From positions 1-64,000 of the forward strand of contig NZ_CANLKR010000024.1 in the NCBI RefSeq assembly GCF_947491715.1: DNA of 64,000 nucleotides, written 5' to 3'. The notes beneath the pieces were generated by a model. That model made no database searches, had not been told where the DNA came from, and worked only from the letters and a program-made list of their open reading frames with translations. The position numbers and the translations under genes are program-made. Numbering within the stretch: the first letter of the stretch is position 1; each line of letters starts with the position of its first letter. This DNA comes from an uncultured Shewanella sp. (GTDB taxonomy: Bacteria > Pseudomonadota > Gammaproteobacteria > Enterobacterales > Shewanellaceae). Of the stretch, positions 14,853 through 23,721 are shown piece by piece.

Positions 14853-14887
14853 AAAACATGACTGAGAATTGATCTCTGTCATGTTTT
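14853..14887 (+). terminator. Terminator after dusC
   Basis: Stem AAAACATGAC/GTCATGTTTT, extended inward by GAGA/TCTC, 18 bases after the dusC stop, with a short T run. Confidence 0.75.
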
Positions 14888-14942
14888 CATTAGTGTGAAG
14901 TCCGTAAACTCATTAAAAATGCGAACTCACTGACAACAAACA

Positions 14943-15299
14943 ATGATGACAAATAATATTGTGGATAGGTTATCCAACATCGAAATAGACCTGAAAACCC
15001 AAGCTCAACGCTTTCTCCCTCATAATATGGCCCACCTCAATTTGCAAACCCATACAATGTGTCAATTAATTCAATTAATGGCTGAAACACTGGGTAAAAA
15101 CCACCCTCTATATTTACAACTCATCCAGCTGGATGCGGCTTGGTGTCAATTAGAGATGGGCTTATATGGTCTATGCTCAGATTGCGAAGCACAAATCGAT
15201 TATACACTGCTTAAACAATTCCCATTAAGGCAACGATGCTGTTCATGCCAAGAAAAATACCGCCATCTAACCCATAAATGTACACTCAACCATTGTTGA
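14943..15299 (+). CDS. DksA/TraR-type zinc-finger protein
   Basis: 118 aa. The N-terminal two thirds is helical without clear motifs. The C-terminus (about 79-109) has the C4 zinc finger of the DksA/TraR family, CSDC...CCSC, with GLYGLCSDC matching DksA's G-x-YG-x-C entry. It lacks a long coiled coil with the DksA tip acidic residues, so action on RNA polymerase is uncertain. Two adjacent ATGs are possible starts (14943 or 14946). It is convergent with the DedA gene. Confidence 0.65.
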   Translation: MMTNNIVDRLSNIEIDLKTQAQRFLPHNMAHLNLQTHTMCQLIQLMAETLGKNHPLYLQLIQLDAAWCQLEMGLYGLCSDCEAQIDYTLLKQFPLRQRCCSCQEKYRHLTHKCTLNHC

Positions 15300-15360
15300 A
15301 CATATCGAATACTCGGTAACCAACAAATACCCATCAATGAAGGCCGCACATGACAAGCAA

Positions 15361-15963
15361 TTATTGCTTTTGATAACGACGAATAACAAACACAATTCCC
15401 ACAAAAATCAATCCGGTTACAACAAACCAACTCACAACAGCATAGTGATGATAAAAAGAAAATATTGCCTCTCGTTGACGATAAAGATAAGCAGGCGCAA
15501 TACCAAAACACAGAACCCAGAGTATCACAGCAAAAGTATTACCTATTAAGAACTCCCTAAAAGGCATTTTTGCGATCCCGCAAGCAAGCGGCATGAGCTG
15601 TTTTAATCCTTCAATAAATCGGCTCATTAGCAATCCCCAAACACCATAACGTTCAATAAACGAATGGCATTTATCAATGGTTTTTTTTGACAACCAGTTT
15701 TTTCTTATCAAGATATGCTCACATTGAACTCCAATCCAATAGCCGCAAGTATTCCCTAAAAAAGCACTGCTACCTGCCACAACAACAATAAGTGGTAAGG
15801 ACATTTCCCCTAAAGATGCCAAAATACTGGCCACAACTAATAGAGATTGGCCTGGAGCTGGGATCCCGATCCCCTCAGCTGCAATAGCTAACGCCAATAG
15901 AAAATAACCATATTGATGCAATAAAGGGGTTAAATCAGTAAGTAAATGTTCTATGGATAACAT
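15361..15963 (-). CDS. DedA-family membrane protein
   Basis: 200 aa with about five hydrophobic segments. DedA/VTT-fold proteins act as lipid (undecaprenyl-phosphate or phospholipid) scramblases. Family motifs: AEGIGIPAPGQSLL near 30-43 and the RFIEGLKQLMPLACGIAKM segment (F/Y-x-R-x-P-equivalent; the usual proline-rich RFIPGxR is changed to RFIEGLK near 118-124). The Arg is kept. It is convergent with the zinc-finger gene and 121 bases from the channel gene. Confidence 0.8.
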   Translation of the reverse strand: MLSIEHLLTDLTPLLHQYGYFLLALAIAAEGIGIPAPGQSLLVVASILASLGEMSLPLIVVVAGSSAFLGNTCGYWIGVQCEHILIRKNWLSKKTIDKCHSFIERYGVWGLLMSRFIEGLKQLMPLACGIAKMPFREFLIGNTFAVILWVLCFGIAPAYLYRQREAIFSFYHHYAVVSWFVVTGLIFVGIVFVIRRYQKQ

Positions 15964-16084
15964 AAAAGATCAAAAAATAAGAATATAATACTGTCTATCA
16001 TAACCTAATCCTTATTTTAATCGTCCTATATGGATAATTTTTTATAAAAATAACCTGTTTCATGTCACTTTAAGTTTAAAATAA

Positions 16085-18274
16085 TTACCAGAATACCACT
16101 AAAGTAAAAATAAACAGCAACCCTGTTAATAAAGGCCAATACAATAATTTAGGTAAAGCATTATCGGCATATTGAACAAAGCCAATATTCATTCCCCAAC
16201 TGAATAAAATCGAATTAACAGACACAATCAAAACCATGGTATAGGCAATAATAAAGAAATATTCCATATAAATAAGCTCATTAGCACCAATGTGAGAACG
16301 TAATTCAACATGAGCCAACAAGGCAACAAAAAACAAAGCAGAACAAGATGCCAGCACTTCAAGCGCATTAAATCCAATTAATCCAATACGGCTCTCATCT
16401 CTTGAATTTGTGAGCAAAACAGCATACAACATTAGCAGTACGATAACGACTGGGAACAAATAAGACACAAAAGGATCGATAACATTGCGACCAATTTGAA
16501 TATTATAATGTAATTCAGGAACATACATTTTATTGACTTTACTGTCGATCCCTAATGTAGAGTTGTAATCATTAAATCGAATATCAAAAAAAGCTCTTTT
16601 GACTTGCCAACCTGAAATAGAAAAACTGTTTTCTAACCCCGGTTTACTACTGGTATTTAAATTATCGTAAGCCATAGCATCAGGGATCAATATGACATGT
16701 TTACGATAATCTTTAGGCCAAAGCCTCAACCAAATAGTTTGTCTATCAAAAGGGTAAGTTTTATAAACAAAATGACCTGATATTTTAACCCGAAAACTCC
16801 AACCTATTGTTTCATAATCCCCCTCTTTGTGATCATATATCTGTTGTATTTTACTCTCTATTGAATCAGGAAATGACAACCCTTTACCAATTTCATAATG
16901 ATTGGACAGCAAATAACGCTGCCATAAATAGCCTGAAATGATCAAATTATTATCATCATCTATTTTTGCCGATTGCACAGTGATCCCTGTAGGAATAAAA
17001 ATAGGCGGTTCTTTGTGTTGCTGTAAACTACTCTTACTGTAATCACGCACGAAACTGCGTAAGTTCGCATCACTAGTGATCATTTGTGATTGCTTATTAC
17101 TCGCTTCCAAAACCTCCTCTTGCGAAAGCCAAATATACAAAATCGCACTCACAAAACCAAAGGCAATAATAAATGCTGATCCCCATAATCCTAATTGCAA
17201 TTTACGATTCAAGAATATATTAACGAATATGACCCAAACTAATAATGTTAAAATAGAAAATAACGTCAGCAAATAAGGGTTACCTTTGACCCAATTTTGC
17301 AATGTTGAAAGATGGATCTGTAACACATGATGAGAAAAAAAATTCTTTTCTATTATCACAGCGACTTTCCATTGAGTCTGCTCAATATTAAACACATGTA
17401 AATAGGAAGGTACGTGAGTGAGTTGATTTGCAATCACATTAAAATGACAACCTTTGTCTCGAAAAGGCTCATGACAGACTATAGGGCTTTTTTCTTTAAA
17501 TATATCAGTAAAAGTTAGTCTTTCTTCTTTCACCGCATGAGGGAAGAGAGAATGGTAAATTTGATCATCATTTTGATCAAAGATAATGGCATAACCTTCA
17601 TCTCCCAAATCAACAGTATTAATTTCATTGTAAAGACTTGATACATCGATATTAACAAAGGAATATCCAACAGACTGGCCTTTTTCCATAATAGGTAGAA
17701 CATGTTTCATTACCCAATGAAAACTTTGCTCATCATACTGCAATGGCAACCAACCTTGTCCCATTTTTTTAGCGCAATCATACCAATTCCCATTGACACA
17801 TTGATTAAGCGTTTTAGCAGTGTAATCATACAGTAAATCTATTCGAGTCATTTCATAATGGTGATCTTTTTGGATCATATACGGCGAGAATAAGCGTAAC
17901 TTGTTATCAATACTGTAAGGCTCATAAGCCACACCAATACCACTAAACCCATCATATATCGCGCCTACATTTTCGATAATAGTAGTAATCGATTTTTCAG
18001 TATGACCTTTCTCGGATAACTGCTTTGACAGCTCTTTATTCACATACTCAACTTTATGAAAATGCTTTTCGATACTTTTCTTCACTTTAAGGCTATTGGC
18101 TAAAAGGTATTGACGAGTTTGTTCATCTTGAATGCTATTAACTTGCCAATTTGCAACAAAAAGAGACAAAGTAAATGCTGAGATCAATAGCGTGATGAAT
18201 AACACTGATATCACTACGCGCCGCCGATGCATTCCATACATACGCCAATAAGCTAATATCGCGTTCAGCTTCAT
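16085..18274 (-). CDS. Cache-domain pentameric ligand-gated ion-channel-like protein
   Basis: 729 aa. TM at 20-41; a large periplasmic double-Cache-like sensor (about 45-325); two TMs (333-355 and 362-383); a second periplasmic beta-rich domain (about 395-597); and four C-terminal TMs (600-622, 629-653, 668-690, 708-728). The second half matches the pentameric ligand-gated channel plan: pro-loop YPFDRQ at 507-512 with downstream WLRLWP, M1 with a conserved proline (F606-P607), M2 preceded by acidic and basic residues (D626-E627-S-R629), and VELRSHIGANELIYMEYFF resembling the M2-M3 loop. Cache-fused bacterial channels are known (DeCLIC-like). The ATG shares a base with the stop of the upstream binding-protein gene (TAATG). 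The fold is inferred by eye. Confidence 0.7.
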   Translation of the reverse strand: MKLNAILAYWRMYGMHRRRVVISVLFITLLISAFTLSLFVANWQVNSIQDEQTRQYLLANSLKVKKSIEKHFHKVEYVNKELSKQLSEKGHTEKSITTIIENVGAIYDGFSGIGVAYEPYSIDNKLRLFSPYMIQKDHHYEMTRIDLLYDYTAKTLNQCVNGNWYDCAKKMGQGWLPLQYDEQSFHWVMKHVLPIMEKGQSVGYSFVNIDVSSLYNEINTVDLGDEGYAIIFDQNDDQIYHSLFPHAVKEERLTFTDIFKEKSPIVCHEPFRDKGCHFNVIANQLTHVPSYLHVFNIEQTQWKVAVIIEKNFFSHHVLQIHLSTLQNWVKGNPYLLTLFSILTLLVWVIFVNIFLNRKLQLGLWGSAFIIAFGFVSAILYIWLSQEEVLEASNKQSQMITSDANLRSFVRDYSKSSLQQHKEPPIFIPTGITVQSAKIDDDNNLIISGYLWQRYLLSNHYEIGKGLSFPDSIESKIQQIYDHKEGDYETIGWSFRVKISGHFVYKTYPFDRQTIWLRLWPKDYRKHVILIPDAMAYDNLNTSSKPGLENSFSISGWQVKRAFFDIRFNDYNSTLGIDSKVNKMYVPELHYNIQIGRNVIDPFVSYLFPVVIVLLMLYAVLLTNSRDESRIGLIGFNALEVLASCSALFFVALLAHVELRSHIGANELIYMEYFFIIAYTMVLIVSVNSILFSWGMNIGFVQYADNALPKLLYWPLLTGLLFIFTLVVFW

Positions 18275-19452
18275 TATTCATCCTCAACTTGTTTAATAAA
18301 CCCCTTCTTATACTGATATTGCAGCATCCACACTTTATCGCTGGCCTGATGATCGTTTCTTGAAAATGAAAGGGATGAACCGAAGTCAATCTGTGATACT
18401 GATAGCTCTTCAAGTGCATTTTTAATCCCTTCGGCATTAATGACGCCTTCAAATTGCAACAAAGCTTCAATGAGCAAATTCGCAGACAAGTAACCTTCAA
18501 AACTGATTTCATTGGCAACCCCATGAGGTAAGTATTCATGAAGATCATCAATAAACATTTGCTTTAACACTGAATGATGAGCAAGAAAAGGCACCACTTG
18601 AGTAATAAAAACACGATCGCTAGAAACAGCTAATTTATTTGATAACGCAGTAGCACCACTAAAAGACAAGTTATAAAAAAGCGTCCTAGGAAATAAATTA
18701 TAACTGTGGTTAATAAATTTTGCTGAAGCGGCATAAGCGCCAACAATAATGATCGCTTTCGGGGGGTTAACCAAATCCAATAAAGACATAATGGCATCAT
18801 CAACCTCTACCGTATTTCTTGGATACTTAGTGACTGGCAACTCGTCGATATATCGAAAACCATAATCCATTAACACTTGCTTAGCTGCTGTAAAACCTGC
18901 TTGACCATATGCATCATCCTGCAATAAAAAGGCTATTTCCCCAGGCTTAATACCATTTTTAAAAATATGTTTGATAATAGCCTGCAGCTCTTGTCCGTAA
19001 CTTGCTCTGAAATTAAAAATATACTTATCAACAGGCTGATCACGTAATATCCCTGCTCCAGTATAAGGCGCATAAAACACGCGTTTATGTTGAATAATGA
19101 AAGGTGCGGTCAATTTTGCAGTGGGTGTTCCCACATTTCCCATAATAGCCAACACTTCATCTTGTTCAATGAGCCTTCTAACATTCATCAAAGCCGCATT
19201 GGGTTGATAACCATCATCTCGAATAATAAGCTTAATTTCTCTGCCATGCACTCCACCTAAACAGTTCACTTTATCAAAGTATACTTGAACACCATCGCGC
19301 ATTGACTCACCCAAGTATTGCGCAGGACCGCTCAATGCTGTAGACATTCCTAACAATATTGGAGGCTTGTCATTCATTATCAACTGACATTCAGCAACGG
19401 ATAGGCTTGAAAAAGCCCAAACTAATATTAGCCAGCGCACATGCTTTTCCAT
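18274..19452 (-). CDS. Periplasmic binding protein, type 1 (Leu/amide-binding fold)
   Basis: 392 aa with a signal peptide (about 1-21). A type 1 periplasmic binding protein of the branched-chain amino acid/amide class: PILLGMSTALSGPAQYLGESMRDGVQVYFD... start (given here by its key parts MSTALSGPA and MRDGVQVYFD), NAALMNVRRLIEQD-DEVLAIMGNVGTPT, and FNFRASYGQE near 165. No ABC permease or ATPase gene is nearby. Its only operon partner is the channel-like protein, overlapping by one base. It probably samples an amino-acid-like ligand and either presents it to the Cache or channel domain or works with an unlinked transporter. Confidence 0.85.
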   Translation of the reverse strand: MEKHVRWLILVWAFSSLSVAECQLIMNDKPPILLGMSTALSGPAQYLGESMRDGVQVYFDKVNCLGGVHGREIKLIIRDDGYQPNAALMNVRRLIEQDEVLAIMGNVGTPTAKLTAPFIIQHKRVFYAPYTGAGILRDQPVDKYIFNFRASYGQELQAIIKHIFKNGIKPGEIAFLLQDDAYGQAGFTAAKQVLMDYGFRYIDELPVTKYPRNTVEVDDAIMSLLDLVNPPKAIIIVGAYAASAKFINHSYNLFPRTLFYNLSFSGATALSNKLAVSSDRVFITQVVPFLAHHSVLKQMFIDDLHEYLPHGVANEISFEGYLSANLLIEALLQFEGVINAEGIKNALEELSVSQIDFGSSLSFSRNDHQASDKVWMLQYQYKKGFIKQVEDE

Positions 19453-19637
19453 AAAAAATCACGCCTTACTCAATACGTCCTGTTAAATTAAGCCTAGTCC
19501 TCAAACATTGAAATACAAACCAAAAAGTTAAAGATTTTGGAATAAAAAAACCAACTACTCTATTATTATTTTTAAGTCAATCGCAAGAACGTCCTTAACG
19601 TTTGCTATCTTGCATCACAATGAGTGAAGGACATAGC

Positions 19638-20294
19638 ATGACGGCGTGTCAATTACGTTACCAAACCATAGAATTCGATAATATCGATATTCATTTACGA
19701 ACATTAAAGGATAGAAATCAATTTGATGATCCTAATGGAAAAGCACAAGCACTCGGGATCTCTTCTGCCCAATGGCCGTTATTTGGTGTCATTTGGGATT
19801 CATCTCAAATCTTAGCCCATGAAATGGAGCATTATTGCATTGAAAATAAAAAAATTTTAGAAGTTGGTTGCGGTATGGCTTTATCCAGCATGCTATTAAA
19901 AAAGCGCAATGCCAACATTACCGCTACAGACTACCACCCAGAAGTTGAAGCATTTTTGCAAGAAAATATAAAATTAAACCAAAGTGGACATATTCCTTTT
20001 TTACGTACCAACTGGAAAGATACACAAGATAATTTGGGGTGTTTTGATCTTATTATTGGCAGTGATCTGCTTTATGAAAAAGAGCACATCAACCTTTTAT
20101 CCGCTTTCATTCACCGGCACGCCAACCCACATTGTGAAGTGGTCATTGTCGATCCTGGTCGAGGAAACCATGCCGCTTTTAGCAGAAAAATGAAGCAACT
20201 TAATTATTCTTTTACCCCCTATCTCCCAAAAAGCGCTTACCCCCTATCACATGCTTTTAAAGGGAAGATATTGCATTTTCTACATCAAGATTAA
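19638..20294 (+). CDS. Class I SAM-dependent methyltransferase (METTL21/NNMT-like)
   Basis: 218 aa from the ATG at 19638, which has AAGG 7 bases ahead (a TTG at 19602 and an ATG at 19620 are in frame but lack a site). SAM motif I is KILEVGCGMALSS (about 72-84), then ITATDYHPEV (motif II acid) and FDLIIGSDLLYE (about 135-146), the D/SDLLY pattern of the METTL21/FAM86-type protein-lysine or nicotinamide methyltransferases. Substrate unknown. Its 3' end overlaps the convergent map gene by 38 bases. Confidence 0.75.
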   Translation: MTACQLRYQTIEFDNIDIHLRTLKDRNQFDDPNGKAQALGISSAQWPLFGVIWDSSQILAHEMEHYCIENKKILEVGCGMALSSMLLKKRNANITATDYHPEVEAFLQENIKLNQSGHIPFLRTNWKDTQDNLGCFDLIIGSDLLYEKEHINLLSAFIHRHANPHCEVVIVDPGRGNHAAFSRKMKQLNYSFTPYLPKSAYPLSHAFKGKILHFLHQD

Positions 20295-21084
20295 TGTTAT
20301 TATCATCAAGGACAGCTTTTTCTTCTTCTCTTAAAGTCAAAACTTCAAAACCTGTTTCAGTCACCAAAACCGTATGTTCCCATTGTGCTGATAACTTTTT
20401 ATCACGAGTCACCACAGTCCAACCATCTTTCTTTATTTTAACCTTTTCCTTTCCCTGATTAATCATAGGCTCGATAGTAAAGGTCATATTCGGTCTTAAC
20501 TTCACCCCACTATTTGGACGTCCAAAATGTAATACCTGCGGCGCTTCATGCATTTCTCGCCCAATTCCATGACCACAATAATCCCTGACAACACTGTAGC
20601 CCGAATGCTCTACATGTGTTTGTATAGCATGACCCACATCACCAAGCGTAGCACCAGGTTTCACACTTTTAATACCTTTCCACATTGCTGCATAAGTGAC
20701 ATCCACCAGCTTTATCGCCAAAGGACTTGCCCCCGCTAACACATACATTTTACTCGAATCGGCAATAAACCCCTCTTTTTCAAGCGTAATATCTACATTA
20801 ATAATATCAGTCTGTTTAAGCTTATAATGAAGACTAGGCACGCCATGGCAAACAACATCATTGACTGACGTATTTAACACATATTGATAACCATACTGAC
20901 CTTTACTGGCTGGACGTGCTTGTAAATGATGAATAATAAAGTCTTCTACCTCATCATTAATGGCCATTGTCGTGATCCCAGCTTGAATAAAATTATCTAG
21001 CATGGCAAATACCTGAGCCAAAAGCTGACCAGATTGACGCATCAAAGCCACTTCCTCAGGTGACTTAAAACAAATGTCACTCAT
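20257..21084 (-). CDS. map: Methionine aminopeptidase, type I
   Basis: 275 aa; removes the initiator Met from nascent proteins. Metal-binding residues in conserved context: VDITLEKEGFIADSSKMY (Asp pair), DYCGHGIGREMHEAPQV (His near 170), TFTIEPMI (Glu near 204), and SAQWEHTVLVTETG (Glu near 236). The start overlaps the upstream ParD-like gene by 8 bases (ATGAGTGA). Many gammaproteobacteria have a housekeeping map beside rpsB. This copy has a different context and is likely a second map, which the window cannot prove. Confidence 0.92.
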   Translation of the reverse strand: MSDICFKSPEEVALMRQSGQLLAQVFAMLDNFIQAGITTMAINDEVEDFIIHHLQARPASKGQYGYQYVLNTSVNDVVCHGVPSLHYKLKQTDIINVDITLEKEGFIADSSKMYVLAGASPLAIKLVDVTYAAMWKGIKSVKPGATLGDVGHAIQTHVEHSGYSVVRDYCGHGIGREMHEAPQVLHFGRPNSGVKLRPNMTFTIEPMINQGKEKVKIKKDGWTVVTRDKKLSAQWEHTVLVTETGFEVLTLREEEKAVLDDNNINLDVENAISSL

Positions 21085-21283
21085 AGATCAACTCCCCCAA
21101 ATCAACCTGTTCCTTTTCAAGTTCAAGCTTAATCAGTGATTGAAATGTCATAGACGGATTCAGTTCAGCCAACATGCCCATTTTTATCCAAAATTCAGCT
21201 TGAGCGTTAATCGAACGAGACATCACTTGGCTCGACTTCCTAATTTCTTCGTGTAATACATCTGAAATCTTGACTATACCCAC
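21077..21283 (-). CDS. ParD-like protein
   Basis: 68 aa. MGIVKISDVLHEEIRKSSQVMSR... (key parts KISDVLHEEIRK and SRSINAQAEFWIKMG) matches the ParD-like antitoxin-type family, with a ribbon-helix-helix-like N-terminus. No ParE-type toxin follows; the next gene is map, overlapping by 8 bases. ParD-like/methionine aminopeptidase gene pairs recur in bacteria, so this is probably a map-associated regulator rather than a classic antitoxin. Confidence 0.75.
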   Translation of the reverse strand: MGIVKISDVLHEEIRKSSQVMSRSINAQAEFWIKMGMLAELNPSMTFQSLIKLELEKEQVDLGELIYE

Positions 21284-22015
21284 GTTAATTGCCTTCGTTT
21301 ATACGTTTTATAATGAAACATATACTAAATGTATAATTTTAACAAGGATAGTTTGCTGTGACAGTCCCTTAATTTAACCTGAATAACCTCATTTAAAACC
21401 AAATAAAAAACGTTTTATAATAAAAAATGCAATAAAATACGTTTAAAATAAGTAATAATTAGATATTATATGTAATTAAGTTGATAAAAATAATTAACAC
21501 ATTGAAGGATCACACCTCAAAGTAAACTTAACTTAACCACAAAACCACTTTTAATATAAAAAAAAGCGACTGTAATAAATAGATAAATTCTATTTATCAC
21601 AATGGGAAATTAATTTTTATTATATTTCCATCAAAAAATCAACCTTACATTAAAAAAAAGAAACACGGAAAAATAAAAATATAAAAATATAAATCAACAA
21701 CTTAAAATTAAATAATTTTAAAACCAAAAAATAGCAAGAGTCTCATTAACAATAAGAAGAAAACCTTCAATATTAATTACTTTATTATTTACAGGAAAAG
21801 ATAAATACCGTTATATTGATTATCAGACATGAGTCACCATCAATATTCCACATTGATGAAGTTGAAAAAATCCAATAATACAAATAGTAATAATAAAAAG
21901 CATGGTAATACATATATAGAATATTGCTCAATCAACCATAAATAAACTGCTATTCAATATTCTCTTGTATCCCTCGCTATCCCCATAATAACGATAATTG
22001 AAGTAAGAGTTCACA
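21284..22015. other. 732-base AT-rich intergenic region
   Basis: No ORF of useful size on either strand. Very AT-rich with long A runs. CGTTTTATAAT occurs at about 21304 and again at about 21410, each including a TATAAT-like hexamer, and a related CGTTTTAAAAT follows near 21440. These could be promoter or operator elements for the leftward parD-like/map operon or the rightward permease gene. Nothing else recognised. Confidence 0.5.
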
Positions 22016-23536
22016 ATGACAAAGACAAGAGAAAAACATAAAATATCACTCTTTAGTGCTGTTTTACTATGTTGCACCTGTATGGTCGGTTCAGGTTGGC
22101 TATTTAGCTCCCAGTTAGTCGCTCAAAAAGCAGGAAACTATGCCTTTCTATCTTGGATAGTCGCGGCCATTATCATTATTGGAATAGGGATGTGTATTGC
22201 CAATGTGGTTTCCGATCATCCCCATCGAGGTGCAACCACTCGAATGAGTGCGATCAGTCACAATGCCACCTTTGGGATGCCTTTTGCTTTTGCAAACTGG
22301 TTTAGTGTTGCTGTAGTAATCGCAACAGAAGCCCAAGCAACAACCCAATACCTTGCCCCTTTTCTTGGTAAAGGCGTGATGCAAAATGGGGCGCTCACCC
22401 TCACAGGAAAAGCAATAGGCATAGGCCTACTCTGTGTCTATTTACTGATTAATTGGTACGGATTAAAACTCCTCGCACGAATCAATAACACCATTACCGT
22501 GTTAAAGATTTTTACGCCAGTATTTGTTATCGCCATTTTGTTAGCCTCTCACGTCGATATCAGTAATTTCACCCAAATAAATAATGCACATTATTCCCCA
22601 ACAACCATTCTCACCGCGATTGTTTCTTCTGGTATGATTTACGCATTTAATGGCTTTCAAGTTGTTGCTTCTTTTGCAAGCGAAATTAAAAATCCAAAAA
22701 GAAATATTCCATTAACGATTTTAATCTCCGTCGGCATAGTACTTGCCTTCTATTTATTATTACAATTCGCCTTCATGGCTGCGATTCCTAAAGACATGCT
22801 TTCTCAAGGTTGGGCAGGGGTAAACATGGCATCTCCCATCGTTGGGTTAACTATGGTACTCGGATTGAACTTCCTAACCCTCTTACTCCTTTCTGATAGT
22901 ATCATCGCACCTTCTGCTGTTGGGTATACCTATTTAGGCACCTCATCGAGAATGCTCTATGCCATGTCAAAAGAGAAACAAGCCCCCAGTTTCTTAAGTC
23001 GATACATTAATCCAAACAGAGGTTTTTCAGTTCCTTCTATGATGATTAATTTCACCATAGCAGTGGCCTTTTTATTACAAGCTCAAAGCTGGGCAGGCCT
23101 GATGGTCATCGTCACTATGCTACACTTGATTGGTTTTATGGCTGCGCCGGTGAGCATGTCAGCCCTAAAGCCCAAAACAAAACCATTTGGTTTAGTTATC
23201 TTTGTCACCATTACATTGCTCATGATGACCGTGCCTTCTCATGATATTCTATTAAGTAATCTAGTCATAACAGTTTTATCCATAAGCTACATGGTAATAA
23301 ACGGCCGTAAACATATTAAAGAAAGCCTTATTTTCGGTACTCCAACACTCATTTTCTTCTGGTTAATCTATTTTAGCCATTCCATGATCATTGCTGCTAT
23401 ATTAGCCACGTTATTCTTTCTTTTCGTTACAAACTCTCGTTATGTGGATACTTGTAAGCAATTTAAAAATCTGCACAGAGAGCACAACAATCCCAGCGAA
23501 AAAATAGACAATAAAGAACACGCCACTCAAGTTTAA
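22016..23536 (+). CDS. APC-family amino-acid permease
   Basis: 506 aa with 11-12 predicted membrane helices. The first helix carries the APC signature MVGSGWLFS (about 22-30; the G-S-G of the substrate site), followed by AGNYAFLSWI and a TM6-like SSGMIYAFNGFQVVASFASEIKNPKRNIP block (around 204-232; key part FASEIKNPKRNIP) typical of amino acid/polyamine/organocation transporters. Substrate unknown; the closest described groups are glutamate/GABA- and amino-acid:cation symporters. AAGTAAGAG precedes the ATG. A near-copy lies 185 bases downstream. Confidence 0.85.
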   Translation: MTKTREKHKISLFSAVLLCCTCMVGSGWLFSSQLVAQKAGNYAFLSWIVAAIIIIGIGMCIANVVSDHPHRGATTRMSAISHNATFGMPFAFANWFSVAVVIATEAQATTQYLAPFLGKGVMQNGALTLTGKAIGIGLLCVYLLINWYGLKLLARINNTITVLKIFTPVFVIAILLASHVDISNFTQINNAHYSPTTILTAIVSSGMIYAFNGFQVVASFASEIKNPKRNIPLTILISVGIVLAFYLLLQFAFMAAIPKDMLSQGWAGVNMASPIVGLTMVLGLNFLTLLLLSDSIIAPSAVGYTYLGTSSRMLYAMSKEKQAPSFLSRYINPNRGFSVPSMMINFTIAVAFLLQAQSWAGLMVIVTMLHLIGFMAAPVSMSALKPKTKPFGLVIFVTITLLMMTVPSHDILLSNLVITVLSISYMVINGRKHIKESLIFGTPTLIFFWLIYFSHSMIIAAILATLFFLFVTNSRYVDTCKQFKNLHREHNNPSEKIDNKEHATQV

Positions 23537-23547
23537 GTCCATTATAC

Positions 23548-23585
23548 ATGCCAGCTGCAATACTGATTGCAGCTGGCATCAATTT
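23548..23585 (+). terminator. Hairpin after the first permease gene
   Basis: Perfect 13-bp stem ATGCCAGCTGCAA/TTGCAGCTGGCAT with a 6-nt loop, 11 bases past the stop. The T run is weak (CAATTTG). It probably ends the first permease transcript. Confidence 0.65.
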
Positions 23586-23721
23586 GTCAAATAAAAACTG
23601 TGCATCCATATCAACTCTCACTCACCTAACCGACTAATAATATCAGCATCGACTTCAATTACTGCCATAATAAATTCATAACTTACGCCTCATTTGGCCA
23701 CGAATGTGACGACCATAGAAA

